Assembly: GCF_020400825.1 (NCBI RefSeq)
Contig: NZ_JAINVH010000042.1
Coordinates: 1 to 64,000, forward strand
Source of the DNA: Streptomyces sp. HPF1205
Lineage (GTDB): Bacteria > Actinomycetota > Actinomycetes > Streptomycetales > Streptomycetaceae
Length of the DNA stretch: 64,000 nt
Direction of reading: 5' to 3'
The notes beneath the pieces are model-generated. The model was given only the letters and a program-made list of their open reading frames with translations, did no database searches and was not told the origin of the DNA. This document shows, piece after piece, positions 40,075 to 48,719 of this stretch (positions within the stretch are counted from its first letter, which is position 1; every line of letters starts with the position of its first letter). Made by a program: the position numbers and the translations under genes.

Positions 40075-41406
40075 TCAGCCGAACCGCCCGGCGCGGGCCG
40101 GCCGGAGGACGTCCGCGACCGCTTCGGCCAGCCGGGGGATGTCGGCCCGGGTGAGCGGGGAGACCGTGATGCGGATCCCCGGCGCCGAGCGGACCCGGAA
40201 CCGGGCGCCGGGCGCCACCGCCCAGCCGTGCTGCAGCAGCCCCGCCACCGCTCCGGTCTCGTCGCCGACCGGCACCCAGACGTTCATGCCACTGCGGCCG
40301 TGAGCGGGTACGCCGTGCTCGGCGAGGGCGCGGATGAGCGCCTCACGGCGCTCGCCGTAGGCACGGGCGGTGGCGGCCGGGTCCACCGCGCCCTGGGTCC
40401 ACAAGTGGACGAGGGTGCGCTGCAGCAGGTGGCTGACCCAGCCGGCGCCGAGCCGGTGGCGGCCGCGGACCCGGTCGACGGTGACGGGGTCGCCGGTGTA
40501 GAGGGCGAGCCTGAGGTCGGGGCCGTACGCCTTGGCGACCGAGCGGACGAGCGCCCATTTCTCGGTGGCCGCCGACAGGCAGTGCAGGGGCTGCTCCACC
40601 AGGCCGTGGACGTGGTCGTCGTCGATGACCAGGACTTGGGGGTGCGCGGCGAGCAGGTCCCGCAGTTCCCGGGCGCGGACGGCGGACAGCGCCGCGCCGG
40701 TGGGGTTCTGTCCGCGATCGGTGACGACCAGGGCGCGGGCGCCCCCGGCCAGCGCGCGGGCGACCTCCGAGGGGCGCGGGCCCTCGTCGTCCACGGCGAC
40801 CGGCACCGCGCGCAGCCCCATGGCGGGGACCAGGTCGAGCACGCTGCCCCAGCCCGGGTCCTCCACGGCGACCGCGTCACCCGGTCGCAGATGGGCGGCC
40901 AGCACCCGTTCGATGGCGTCGAGGGAACCGGAGGTGATGCCGACCGGACCGGCCGGCACACCGTCGGCGTCCAGTGCGGCGCGGGCCAGCCGGCTCAACT
41001 CCGGGTCCACCGGCGGCTGTCCGTACAGGCCTGGCGAGCGCTCGTGATGGGCGGCGGCGTCGGCGAGGGCGGCGGTCAGCGAGGGCAGCAGCGCGGTGTC
41101 GGGGTTGCCGGCGGACAGGTCGCGCACGCCGGGCGGCACCTCGATGCGGATCTCGTCGCGGGGCGTGGTGGCCGGCCGCGAGCGCACCCGGCTGCCCCGG
41201 CGGCCCGCGGTCTCGATCACCCCGCGGTCGCGCAGCAGCCGGTAGGCGGCGGCCACGGTGTTGGGGTTGACGTCCAGGTCGCGGGCCAGCTCCCGCAGGG
41301 GCGGCAGGGCGTCGCCCGGCCGCAGGGCGCCCGCGCCCACCGCCGCTTCGACGCCGGCCGCAATTGCCGATGCGCCCCGACCAACGATCCGATACTCTCC
41401 TAGCAC
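40075..41406 (-). CDS. MocR/PdxR-type GntR regulator with aminotransferase domain
   Basis: The 443-residue protein has an N-terminal GntR winged helix (ALRPGDALPPLRELARDLDV, NPNTVAAAYRLLRDRGVIE) fused to a fold-type I aminotransferase domain. The PLP lysine is in SVAKAYGPDLRLAL and the cofactor aspartate in VTDRGQNPTGAAL and VIDDDHVHGL regions. MocR proteins such as PdxR sense pyridoxal phosphate. The divergent gene encodes a pyridoxamine-phosphate-oxidase-like protein, so vitamin B6 control is a plausible role. The GTG at 41406 lies 7 bp after a CATAAT -10, indicating a leaderless transcript. Confidence 0.92.
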   Translation of the reverse strand: MLGEYRIVGRGASAIAAGVEAAVGAGALRPGDALPPLRELARDLDVNPNTVAAAYRLLRDRGVIETAGRRGSRVRSRPATTPRDEIRIEVPPGVRDLSAGNPDTALLPSLTAALADAAAHHERSPGLYGQPPVDPELSRLARAALDADGVPAGPVGITSGSLDAIERVLAAHLRPGDAVAVEDPGWGSVLDLVPAMGLRAVPVAVDDEGPRPSEVARALAGGARALVVTDRGQNPTGAALSAVRARELRDLLAAHPQVLVIDDDHVHGLVEQPLHCLSAATEKWALVRSVAKAYGPDLRLALYTGDPVTVDRVRGRHRLGAGWVSHLLQRTLVHLWTQGAVDPAATARAYGERREALIRALAEHGVPAHGRSGMNVWVPVGDETGAVAGLLQHGWAVAPGARFRVRSAPGIRITVSPLTRADIPRLAEAVADVLRPARAGRFG

Positions 41407-41413
41407 AAAACCG

Positions 41414-41442
41414 ATTATGCACTAGTTCAAAGGACGTGTCAC
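41414..41442 (-). promoter_or_regulatory. Promoter of the MocR gene inside the 36-bp divergent region
   Basis: On the minus strand GTGACA (41437-41442) and CATAAT (41414-41419) are 17 bp apart. The -35 lies directly against the start codon of the opposite PNPOx-like gene, whose own AAAGGA ribosome-binding site is embedded here. MocR binding would affect both genes. Confidence 0.65.
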
Positions 41443-42126
41443 ATGGCTGCCGTGTCGCCCGCCGCCGATCCGCCCGCCTACCCGTCCACGGACCGCACCG
41501 TCCCGACCCGCGCCCGCGAACGCGCCTCGTACGACCGCGAACTCGTGCACGCCGTCCTCGACGAGGGGTACGTCTGCCACCTGGGATTCGTGCGCGACGG
41601 GGCGCCGGTCGTCCTGCCGACGCTCTACGCGCGGTCCGGGGAGCGGCTGTACGTGCACGGCTCGACGGGGTCCAGGCCGCTGCGCGGCGCCGGCGCCGGC
41701 GAGGGGCTGCCGGTCTGCCTGACCGTGACCCATGTCGACGGGCTGGTGCTGGCCAAGTCCGCCTTCCACCACTCCGTGAACTACCGCTCGGTCGTCGTCC
41801 ACGGCATCGCGTACCAGGTCACCGACCCCGAGGAGCGGGCGCGGGCCCTCGACGCGATCGTGGAGCAGGCGGTGCCCGGCCGGTCCGCCGACTCGCGCCG
41901 GGCGAACGCCAAGGAACTGGCGAAGACCGCGGTCGTCCGGCTCGACCTGCGGGAGGTGTCCGCCAAGGCGCGCACCGGCGGTCCCAACGACGAGCCGGAG
42001 GACCTCGCCCTCCCCCACTGGTCCGGGGTCGTCCCGGTCACGAGGGCCTACGGCGACCCGGTTCCGGCCGACGACCTCGACCCTTCCGTACCGCTGCCGG
42101 ACTATCTGCCCCGGCCGCGCCCGTAG
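41443..42126 (+). CDS. Pyridoxamine 5'-phosphate oxidase-like FMN-binding protein
   Basis: The 227-residue split-barrel flavoprotein-like protein has [69 protein letters not shown] (quoted across its beta strands) and a C-terminal [10 protein letters not shown]. This matches the pyridoxamine 5'-phosphate oxidase family of small FMN or heme-binding proteins (MSMEG-type), not classical PdxH. AAAGGA precedes the ATG by 9 bp. The divergent MocR regulator gene makes a link with vitamin B6 or FMN chemistry likely. Confidence 0.85.
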   Translation: MAAVSPAADPPAYPSTDRTVPTRARERASYDRELVHAVLDEGYVCHLGFVRDGAPVVLPTLYARSGERLYVHGSTGSRPLRGAGAGEGLPVCLTVTHVDGLVLAKSAFHHSVNYRSVVVHGIAYQVTDPEERARALDAIVEQAVPGRSADSRRANAKELAKTAVVRLDLREVSAKARTGGPNDEPEDLALPHWSGVVPVTRAYGDPVPADDLDPSVPLPDYLPRPRP

Positions 42127-42157
42127 GTGCGCGGGTCGGCCGCCCGCGCCCCCGGCC

Positions 42158-42361
42158 CACCTCCGTCCAGGCCGGGGCGGCGACGGAAGCGAGCAGCACC
42201 ACCGCGCCGGCCACCGCGCCCGCCGTCAGCCGCTCGCCGAGCAGCGTCACGGCGAGGACGCCGGCGGACACGGGCTCCGTCACGGCGACGACCGCGACCG
42301 TCGTCGCCCTGAGCACGGCCGCTCCGGCGAAGTACAGCCCGTACGCGAGCGCCTGGGTCCC
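42158..42361 (-). pseudogene. Remnant of a second EamA transporter (last three helices)
   Basis: Between the PNPOx-like gene and the EamA gene, the minus strand encodes [17 protein letters not shown], then [20 protein letters not shown] and [16 protein letters not shown]. This is the unmistakable C-terminal end of an EamA repeat (GLY, EPV, LLGE landmarks). It is in a different frame from the neighbouring complete EamA gene, which already has its own full second repeat. No start or N-terminal part is present. It looks like the left-over end of a deleted paralogue. Confidence 0.6.
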
Positions 42362-42417
42362 GCGTCCGTGGCCGCTCGCCCGCGTGGGCGCTCGTTCCGC
42401 CCGGACCGCGGCGGTTT

Positions 42418-43500
42418 CTACGGGGCCGCTCCCGCTGCCCCGCTGTCCGCCGGGCGGGGGCCCGGCGGCCCGGGCTCCGGGCCGCCGCCAGGCGTCGCGA
42501 TGCCCCCGGCACCGGGCAGTGCCTCCGCCGCGGAGCGCGCGACCGTCCTGGGCGCCGACGACGAGGACGCGGACGCGGACGCGGTCTGCGCCACGAACGC
42601 GCCGGCCAGCACGAGCAGTCCGCCCAGGATCTGGGCGAGGCCCAGGTGTTCGCCGAGCAGGACCCACGCGAGCACGGTGCCGACCACCGCCTCGACGCAG
42701 GCGACGACGCCCGCGACCTGCGGGGTGAGCCGCCGGACGGCGACCACACCGGTGAGGTAGGCGACGACGGTGCAGACCAGGACGAGCCAGCCGACCAGGA
42801 GCGGCGCCGGCACGTCGCGGCCGCCGAGCGCCGCCTGGTGGGTCACGGTGTGCCAGGGGATCCGCCAGGGCCTGGCGAGGGCGGTGAGCACGACGGCGCC
42901 GACCAGCAGACCGTGGGCGATGACCGCGACGGGATCGGGCGCCTCGTCCTCCTGGGCGCCGTGGTCGGCGAGGACGAAGTAGGCGACCTGGCAGCAGGCG
43001 GCGCCGAAGGCGAAGAGCAGCCCGAGCGGATCGAAGGCCGACCCCGACCAGATCTGGACGACGCTCGCCATGCCGGTGACGGCCAGCACCACGCCGGCGG
43101 CCGCGGCGGGGCTGACCGGCCGGCGCTGCACGAACCTGACCCAGCCCAGCAGCAGTGCGGGCCCGAGGTATTCCACCAGGATGGCCACGCCGACGGGGAC
43201 GCGGGCGATGGCCGCGAAGTACAGCCCCTGGCACCCGGCGACGCCGAGCAGTCCGAAGCCGAGGACGAGGCCGGGCCGGAGCCTGGGAAGTGTGCGGTGC
43301 CGCAGGGCCACCGGCAGCAGGACGAGCGCCGCGCCCGTGACCCGCATCCACACCACGGACAGCGGGTCGGGACCGGCCTCGATCAGCGGCTTGGCCACGA
43401 CTCCTGAGCCGCCGAAGGCGACCGCCGACGCCAGGGCGAGCCCGAGGCCCGCCCGTTCCCGGCCACCGGCCGGCCGCTCCTGTGCCCGGCTCGTTCGCAT
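42418..43500 (-). CDS. EamA/DMT-family transporter
   Basis: The 360-residue protein has ten membrane helices in two EamA repeats: [39 protein letters not shown] and [17 protein letters not shown] in the first; [20 protein letters not shown] and [20 protein letters not shown] in the second. A Ser/Ala/Gly/Pro-rich tail of about 50 residues follows. It would export a small metabolite. The start ATG at 43500 has no clear ribosome-binding site. The gene ends 56 bp upstream of a fragment of another EamA protein. Confidence 0.88.
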   Translation of the reverse strand: MRTSRAQERPAGGRERAGLGLALASAVAFGGSGVVAKPLIEAGPDPLSVVWMRVTGAALVLLPVALRHRTLPRLRPGLVLGFGLLGVAGCQGLYFAAIARVPVGVAILVEYLGPALLLGWVRFVQRRPVSPAAAAGVVLAVTGMASVVQIWSGSAFDPLGLLFAFGAACCQVAYFVLADHGAQEDEAPDPVAVIAHGLLVGAVVLTALARPWRIPWHTVTHQAALGGRDVPAPLLVGWLVLVCTVVAYLTGVVAVRRLTPQVAGVVACVEAVVGTVLAWVLLGEHLGLAQILGGLLVLAGAFVAQTASASASSSSAPRTVARSAAEALPGAGGIATPGGGPEPGPPGPRPADSGAAGAAP

Positions 43501-43531
43501 CAGGTCATGATGCCAAGCCGCGACAGTACCG

Positions 43532-44095
43532 TCACCCCCGATAGCGGCTGACATCCCCGGGGCCGCCCGGGGCCGGCTCGATGCCCGCGGCCCGCAGTAC
43601 CTCCACCGCCCGGCACTTCGGGTCGGCGGCGAGCGCGTGCAGGAGGTCGATGCCGTCGGCCCGGGCACGGCCGTGCCGCCTGGCGCCGGCCATGGCGGCG
43701 CGCACGGCTGCGGCCGCCGCGGGGCTCCAGCCGGGCGCGGCGCCCGTCACGGCGGGCAGCGAACCCGAGTCCTCCACGGACCCCGACCACCGCAGCCCGT
43801 AGCCGATGCTGCGCTGGACGAGGTAGCCGAGCACCCGGGCGATCCGGCCGGTGCCGGCGTCGCACGCCTCGCGGGCCGCCGGATCGCGCTCCAGCAGCGA
43901 GTGCAGCAGATGGGCGGTGTCGACCTGCCGGTCGCCGTCGCGGGTGGCGCGCCGCCGCGCGTCCGCCGCCACGGCGCGCACCTCTACCGTGAGCCGCGGG
44001 TCGTCCGCCAGGTGGTTCGGATCGGGCAGGGGGGCCGGGTCGGACAGGTCGTCCGGGTGGGGCGGCGGTCGGCTGCTGCTGTACACGGCCTCCAC
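43532..44095 (-). CDS. Stand-alone Clp N-terminal-domain protein
   Basis: The 187-residue protein carries two Clp-N repeats: VDTAHLLHSLLERDPAAREACDAG around residues 57-80, and ADGIDLLHALAADPKCRAVEVLRAAGIEP around 145-175 (quoted by key parts LLHALAADPK). There is no AAA+ module or ClpC/ClpB tail. Such proteins are common in actinobacteria and are thought to bind substrates or adaptors of Clp proteases; direct evidence is scarce. The GTG at 44095 is used; alternatives cannot be excluded. It may be cotranscribed with the EamA exporter 31 bp downstream. Confidence 0.82.
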   Translation of the reverse strand: MEAVYSSSRPPPHPDDLSDPAPLPDPNHLADDPRLTVEVRAVAADARRRATRDGDRQVDTAHLLHSLLERDPAAREACDAGTGRIARVLGYLVQRSIGYGLRWSGSVEDSGSLPAVTGAAPGWSPAAAAAVRAAMAGARRHGRARADGIDLLHALAADPKCRAVEVLRAAGIEPAPGGPGDVSRYRG

Positions 44096-44195
44096 CCCAT
44101 CAGACGGCGGCCGGTCCGCGCATCGGCTGAGCGGGGCATGTTCGCCTCCCCCCGGGGAAGGGCGGGACCGCGCCCGTCTCCTCCCCGGGGATGAG

Positions 44196-44900
44196 TCATG
44201 GCCACAGCAACGTCCGGGTCCAGGCCCGGCCCTCGCGGACGTACCGCACCCGGGTGTGGAAGGGGTCGGCGCGTCCCTGGAAGAACTCCGCCTCCCGCGC
44301 GCGCAGCCGGTAGACGGTGTGCGTGTCCGGTACCCGGTCGGGCTCGGCGGCCACCAGCGCGCGGGCGGCCCGGAAGGCGCGGTCGTACTCCTGTGTTCCG
44401 GTCAGGGGCTCGCTGACGGTGCCGGTGAAGGCCGCCGCCCTGGCCGCCTCGCTGCGGCCGAGGAAGTCCCGGCGGACGGCGTCCTCGCCCAGCGCCGTCA
44501 CCGGTCCTGCCATCCGGATCTGCCTGCCGTGCGCGGGCCAGTACCAGGTCAGCGCGGCGCGTGCGTTGGCCGCCAGGTCGCGGCCCTTGCGGGCGCGGGC
44601 GTCGGAGGCGAAGACGAAGGCGCAGTCGGCGCTGTCGATGCCGCGCAGGATGAGCACCCGGGCGCTGGGCTCGCCGTCCGCGTCCGCCGTACTGAGCGTC
44701 ATGGTCTGCGGCTCGGGCACACCCGCTTCCAGGGCGTCGGTGAGCCATGCCGCGAACAGCGGGCCCGGGCTGTCCGGTGCCGCCGCCGGGTCGAACTCCG
44801 GCAGCGGCCCGGCCAGCACGGGCGCGGCCCGCAGCCGCGCCAGCAGTTCCTCGTCGCCGGGAACCGCGTCGCCGGACCGCGTACCTCCGTGTGCGTGCAT
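44196..44900 (-). CDS. PdxH-like pyridoxamine/pyridoxine 5'-phosphate oxidase family protein
   Basis: The 234-residue protein follows the PdxH plan: N-terminal helix LFAAWLTDALEAGVPEPQTM, FMN-binding MTLSTADADGEPSARVLILRGID (quoted by the ARVLIL strand), FASDARARKGRDLAANARAAL, LTWYWPAHGRQIRMAGPV, and a C-terminal VYRLRAREAEFFQGR. The terminal ERL-type motif of true PdxH is not evident (it ends WTRTLLWP), so it may act on another substrate. GGAGAG directly precedes the ATG. It lies in the same neighbourhood as the MocR/PNPOx pair. Confidence 0.85.
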   Translation of the reverse strand: MHAHGGTRSGDAVPGDEELLARLRAAPVLAGPLPEFDPAAAPDSPGPLFAAWLTDALEAGVPEPQTMTLSTADADGEPSARVLILRGIDSADCAFVFASDARARKGRDLAANARAALTWYWPAHGRQIRMAGPVTALGEDAVRRDFLGRSEAARAAAFTGTVSEPLTGTQEYDRAFRAARALVAAEPDRVPDTHTVYRLRAREAEFFQGRADPFHTRVRYVREGRAWTRTLLWP

Positions 44901-45029
44901 TTCTCTCCGCCTCCCGAACCGCGCCTTCGCGCCCTCACGCCCTCGGCACCTCGGCACCTCGCTGCTTCACGCCGGCCGCACCGCCGCACCGCCCCAGCCG
45001 TACCACCCCCGGCCGCCCCCGCGCGAACG

Positions 45030-45070
45030 CGCCGGGCCGCGGACGGCTGTCCACCGTCCGCGGCCCGGCG
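45030..45070 (-). terminator. Hairpin after the GH3 gene
   Basis: CGCCGGGCCGCGGACGG (45030-45046) pairs perfectly over 17 bp with 45054-45070, with a 7-nt loop. It begins 41 bp beyond the GH3 stop codon. Confidence 0.75.
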
Positions 45071-45110
45071 TGCGGTCCTGGGCTGCCAGGAGCCGCGAAG
45101 GTCCGAAGGT

Positions 45111-47435
45111 TCAGCGCACGGTCACCGTCGTGGTCCGGTCGCCCGCCTTGAACACGTAGTCGCCGGTCTCCACCTGCTGCCTGCCGGCCCCGTCGAGGTC
45201 GCCGGGGGTGACGGCGAGGACGCTCGGCGGCACCTTGAGCGTGACGGTACGGGACTGCCCGGCCGCCAGGTGCACCCTGGTGAAGGCGACGAGCTTGGTG
45301 GGCGGCGCCAGCACGTCGGAGCTGGGCCGGGACACGTAGACGGGCACGACCATGTCGCCGTCCCTGGAACCGGTGTCGGACACGGTCACCTTGAGGTCGA
45401 TGGTGCTGTGCGTGCCCGCCGTGGCCGAACCCGCGGCAACGGAGTCGACGGCGTAGTCGGTGTACGACAGGCCCGCGCCGAAGGGGTAGTCGGCGGCGTA
45501 GGAGGACTCCGGGCCGCTGTTGGTGCCCGGCAGCTGCTGGTAGTACATGGGCTCGTCGCCGATGTCCTTGGGCCAGGAGACGCTCAGCCTGCCGCTGGGG
45601 TTGACCTTGCCGAACAGGACGTCGGCGACGGCGTGTCCGCCCTCGGCGCCGGGCAGCCAGGACATCAGCAGGCCCTGGGTTCCGTCGGCGTCGCCGAGCA
45701 CCAGGGGCCGCCCGGCGATCACCACGGTGACCACGGGCTTCCCGGTGGCCTTCAGCGATTTCACCAGCGCCTGCTGGTCGGCGGACAGTTCGGGCCGCGG
45801 GGAGTCCGCGGCGCCCTCGGCCGCGGCCTTCTCGCCGACCACCACGACCGTGAGGTCGGCGTCCTTCGCCTGTGCGACGGCGTCGTCGGCGGTTTTGGCC
45901 TGCACGACCTGGGTCCCCGCGGGCGCCGCCTCCTTGATGCCCTGCAGCACGGTGGTACCGGGGATCTTCACCCCGTCGGGCACCCCCTGCCAGCCGATCG
46001 TCCAGCCGCCGGCCTGGTCGTTGAGGTCGTCCGCGTAGGAGCCGGCGACGACGATCTTCTTGGCGGACGACGGGACCGGCAGCACGCCCCCGTCGTTGCG
46101 CAGCAGCACCTGGGACTCGTCGGCGGCCCTGCGCGCCACCGAGGTGTCGGCGCCGAGCACCGCGGCGTCGGCCTTGGAGGCGTCCACGTAGGGGTGTTCG
46201 AACAGGCCGAGTTCGAACTTCAGCCGCAGGATGCGCTCCACGGACTGGTCGATGCGCTTGACGGAGACCAGGCCGCGGTCGACGGCGGCCTTGAGCCCGT
46301 CGCTCCACCCCTGCGCGTCGTACGGCTCCATGGCCATGTCCAGACCGGCGTTGACGGCCTTGGCGATGGCCTCGGGGTAGTCGGCGGCGATGTGGTACGA
46401 GGTCTGCAGCGCGCGCACGTCCTGCCAGTCGCTGACCACCACGCCCTGGAAGCCCCACTGCCGGCGCAGCACGTCGGTCAGCAGGTAGTGGGAGGCGGTC
46501 GCCGGGATCCCGTTGACCGCGCCGGAGTTGACCATGACGGTGTCGGCCCCGGCCCGCACGGCCGCCTTGTACGAGGGCAGCAGGGTGTCCTGGAGGTAGC
46601 GCATGGAGACGTCCGCCGGGACCCGGTCGTGGCCGTTGGACGGCTCGGAGTACCCGGCGAAGTGCTTGACGGTGGCCGCGACGTTCTTGGCGCCGCCGGC
46701 GTGCTGGATGCCCTTGACGGCCGATGCGGCGAGGGTGCCGGCGAGCAGCGGGTCCTCGCCGTACGTCTCGTAGTAGCGGCCCCAGCGCTGGTCGCGGGAG
46801 GGGTCGGCGACGGGGGCGAAGTTCCAGTCGATGCCGGTGGCGGCGACCGCGCGGGCGGCGGAGGCGCCCACGTCGCCGGCCACCGCCGGGTCCCAGGTGG
46901 CGCCCAGGCCGATCTCCTGCGGGAAGATCGTGGCGCCGAGCACGTTGTTGTGGCCGTGGACGGCGTCCACACCGTAGAGCACGGGTATGTGCAGCCGGGA
47001 GTGCTCCACGGCGTACTTCTGCACGGTGTTGACCATGGTCGCCCAGTTCGCGGGCGTGTTGACCGCCGGGCCCGCCCCGCCGCCGGACAGGATCGACCCG
47101 GCCGCGTTGTCCTCCAGCACCGTCTTCATGCACGAGGGCGTGAAGTCGCCGCCGCTCCACTGGCAGTCGCCCTGCATCCGCACCACGGAGATCTGGTCCA
47201 TCTGACCGATCTTCTCCGCGAGGGTCATCCGCTTCAGCAGGTCGTGGACGCGCAGGTCCAGCGGGGCGTTGGGGTTGGTGTACGTGGGGTTGTCCCCCGC
47301 CTGGGCGGGGACCGCGGCCACGGCCGCCACGCAGGCGGCCGCAACGGCGAAGGCGAGCAGGCCCTTGAGCGGCAGGTCGCGCCGGCCGGGGCGGCTCGCG
47401 GGGCGTCTGATGAATCGTCGTACGTTCGCAGGCAT
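45111..47435 (-). CDS. Secreted beta-glucosidase-type glycoside hydrolase, GH3
   Basis: The 774-residue protein starts with an Arg-rich signal peptide (RRDLPLKGLLAFAVAAACV, cleavage after AQA). The GH3 barrel has LKRMTLAEKIGQMDQI, VLYGVDAVHGHNNVLGATIF (split around DAVHGH), KHFAGYSEPSNGHDR, and the nucleophile in GVVVSDWQDV. The alpha/beta sandwich (AADESQVLLRNDGGVLPV) and a C-terminal FnIII-like domain (YPFGAGLSYTDY onward) are complete. It releases glucose from beta-glucosides or cello-oligosaccharides outside the cell. GGGAG lies 7 bp before the ATG. The divergent LacI gene likely regulates it. Confidence 0.95.
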   Translation of the reverse strand: MPANVRRFIRRPASRPGRRDLPLKGLLAFAVAAACVAAVAAVPAQAGDNPTYTNPNAPLDLRVHDLLKRMTLAEKIGQMDQISVVRMQGDCQWSGGDFTPSCMKTVLEDNAAGSILSGGGAGPAVNTPANWATMVNTVQKYAVEHSRLHIPVLYGVDAVHGHNNVLGATIFPQEIGLGATWDPAVAGDVGASAARAVAATGIDWNFAPVADPSRDQRWGRYYETYGEDPLLAGTLAASAVKGIQHAGGAKNVAATVKHFAGYSEPSNGHDRVPADVSMRYLQDTLLPSYKAAVRAGADTVMVNSGAVNGIPATASHYLLTDVLRRQWGFQGVVVSDWQDVRALQTSYHIAADYPEAIAKAVNAGLDMAMEPYDAQGWSDGLKAAVDRGLVSVKRIDQSVERILRLKFELGLFEHPYVDASKADAAVLGADTSVARRAADESQVLLRNDGGVLPVPSSAKKIVVAGSYADDLNDQAGGWTIGWQGVPDGVKIPGTTVLQGIKEAAPAGTQVVQAKTADDAVAQAKDADLTVVVVGEKAAAEGAADSPRPELSADQQALVKSLKATGKPVVTVVIAGRPLVLGDADGTQGLLMSWLPGAEGGHAVADVLFGKVNPSGRLSVSWPKDIGDEPMYYQQLPGTNSGPESSYAADYPFGAGLSYTDYAVDSVAAGSATAGTHSTIDLKVTVSDTGSRDGDMVVPVYVSRPSSDVLAPPTKLVAFTRVHLAAGQSRTVTLKVPPSVLAVTPGDLDGAGRQQVETGDYVFKAGDRTTTVTVR

Positions 47436-47482
47436 CGGGGGACTCCCGTCCCGGTCGGGGTCCCGCGCGGGGACCGGCTGCC

Positions 47483-47494
47483 GTAAGCGTTTCC
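47483..47494. promoter_or_regulatory. Candidate LacI operator upstream of the GH3 gene
   Basis: GTAAGCGTTTCC follows the LacI-type pattern AA-N-CG-N-TT around a central CG. It lies 48 bp upstream of the GH3 start, downstream of a TTGACG element at 47529-47534. The divergent LacI regulator is the obvious candidate ligand. Confidence 0.5.
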
Positions 47495-47617
47495 GATCGG
47501 CGGGAAGTCTCTCCTTGCCGTCACTGATCGTCAAGACTGTACGCACGCGGCGTTGGTGCGGCACGCTTTGTGCCACGTCCGCCCGTTCCGTATCCGCTCG
47601 CGAAGAACAGGTCGCCA

Positions 47618-48640
47618 GTGAACATCCGTGAACTCGCCCGCCGCAGCGGCGTCTCGACCGCCACCGTGTCACGTGCGCTCAACGGCCGGGCCGAGGTCAG
47701 CGAGGCCACCCGGGCCCGCATCAGGCGACTGGCCAGCGAGTTGGGATACGCCCCGAACGAGCCGGCCCGCACCCTGGTCAGGCGGCGGTCCGACACGATC
47801 GGCCTGATCTGGGACAGCCGTCAGGAGTCGCGCGGCCTGCACAACCCCTTCCTGCTCGGCATGCTCAGCGCGGTGCGCACCGCGCTGTCGGAGGCCGACT
47901 ACCACTTGATGGTGCTGACCACGCCGGGCGAGGAGGATCCCGACAGCGCCTACCTGCGGGCGGTGCGGCGGCACAACCTGGAGGGCGTGATAGTGCTGAC
48001 CATGCCGTCCGACGACCGCTGCCTGCGCTCGCTTGCGGACTCCGAGGTGCCGTGCGCGGGCATCGACACGGCCTTCACCGGGCCCCGTACGGTCCGGGTC
48101 AGCTCGGACAACGCGGCGGGCGCGCAGGCCGCGGTGGAGCACCTGCACGCGCTGGGCCACCGCAGGATCGCCACGATCACCGGGCCGCCGCACCTGCCGC
48201 CGGCCTTCGAGCGGCTGGCCGGTTTCCGCCGGGCCTGCGAGAGGCTCGGCCTGAGGCTGCCCGAGGAGTACGTGGCGCGGGGCGACTTCTTCATGGACAG
48301 CGGCGAGCGCGCGGCCCGGGAACTGCTGGCGCTGCGGCGACCGCCGACCGCGATCTTCGCGGCCGGCGACCAGATGGCGATCGGCGCGCTGCACGCGGCG
48401 GCCGACGCGGGCCTGGCGGTGCCGCGCGACCTGGCGGTGGTGGGCTTCGACGACATAGACGCGGCGGCGCTGGTGCGGCCGGCGCTGACCACGGTGGCGC
48501 AGGACCAGCGCGCGCTGGGCGAGGCGGCGGTAGCGGCGCTGCGCGAGATGCTCGACGCGGGCCCGGCCGGGCCGAAGCGGCCGGCCGAGCCCCGCATCGT
48601 CCCCACCCGTCTGATCGTCCGCGGGTCGACCGGGGTGTGA
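47618..48640 (+). CDS. LacI-family transcriptional regulator of the GH3 gene
   Basis: The 340-residue protein starts directly with the LacI helix-turn-helix NIRELARRSGVSTATVSRAL and hinge region, followed by a sugar-binding domain (DTIGLIWDSRQESRGLHNPF, GHRRIATITGP, VVGFDDIDAAALVRPALTTV). The GTG at 47618 is chosen because the DNA-binding domain begins at the next residue and AGG lies 8 bp upstream. It is divergent from the GH3 glucosidase gene, so cellobiose- or glucoside-type induction is expected; the effector is an inference. It is not a close copy of the arabinose regulator. Confidence 0.92.
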   Translation: MNIRELARRSGVSTATVSRALNGRAEVSEATRARIRRLASELGYAPNEPARTLVRRRSDTIGLIWDSRQESRGLHNPFLLGMLSAVRTALSEADYHLMVLTTPGEEDPDSAYLRAVRRHNLEGVIVLTMPSDDRCLRSLADSEVPCAGIDTAFTGPRTVRVSSDNAAGAQAAVEHLHALGHRRIATITGPPHLPPAFERLAGFRRACERLGLRLPEEYVARGDFFMDSGERAARELLALRRPPTAIFAAGDQMAIGALHAAADAGLAVPRDLAVVGFDDIDAAALVRPALTTVAQDQRALGEAAVAALREMLDAGPAGPKRPAEPRIVPTRLIVRGSTGV

Positions 48641-48709
48641 CCGGTCCGCCCGCGGCTCGCGCGGGCACCGGTGGCCGCGGCACCGCGCGCTCGACCGCGG
48701 GCGGACCGG
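48641..48709. terminator. Bidirectional inverted repeat between LacI and PadR genes
   Basis: CCGGTCCGCCCGCGG (48641-48655), starting right after the LacI stop, pairs over 15 bp with 48695-48709. The 39-nt loop contains smaller stems. It ends 11 bp before the PadR stop codon. Confidence 0.65.
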
Positions 48710-48719
48710 CCGGGTCCGG

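Noticed and set aside
43851-47486. A 1211-codon plus-strand frame opposite the GH3 gene
   Set aside because: It is an antisense shadow created by GC-rich codon bias; the minus strand encodes complete known proteins.
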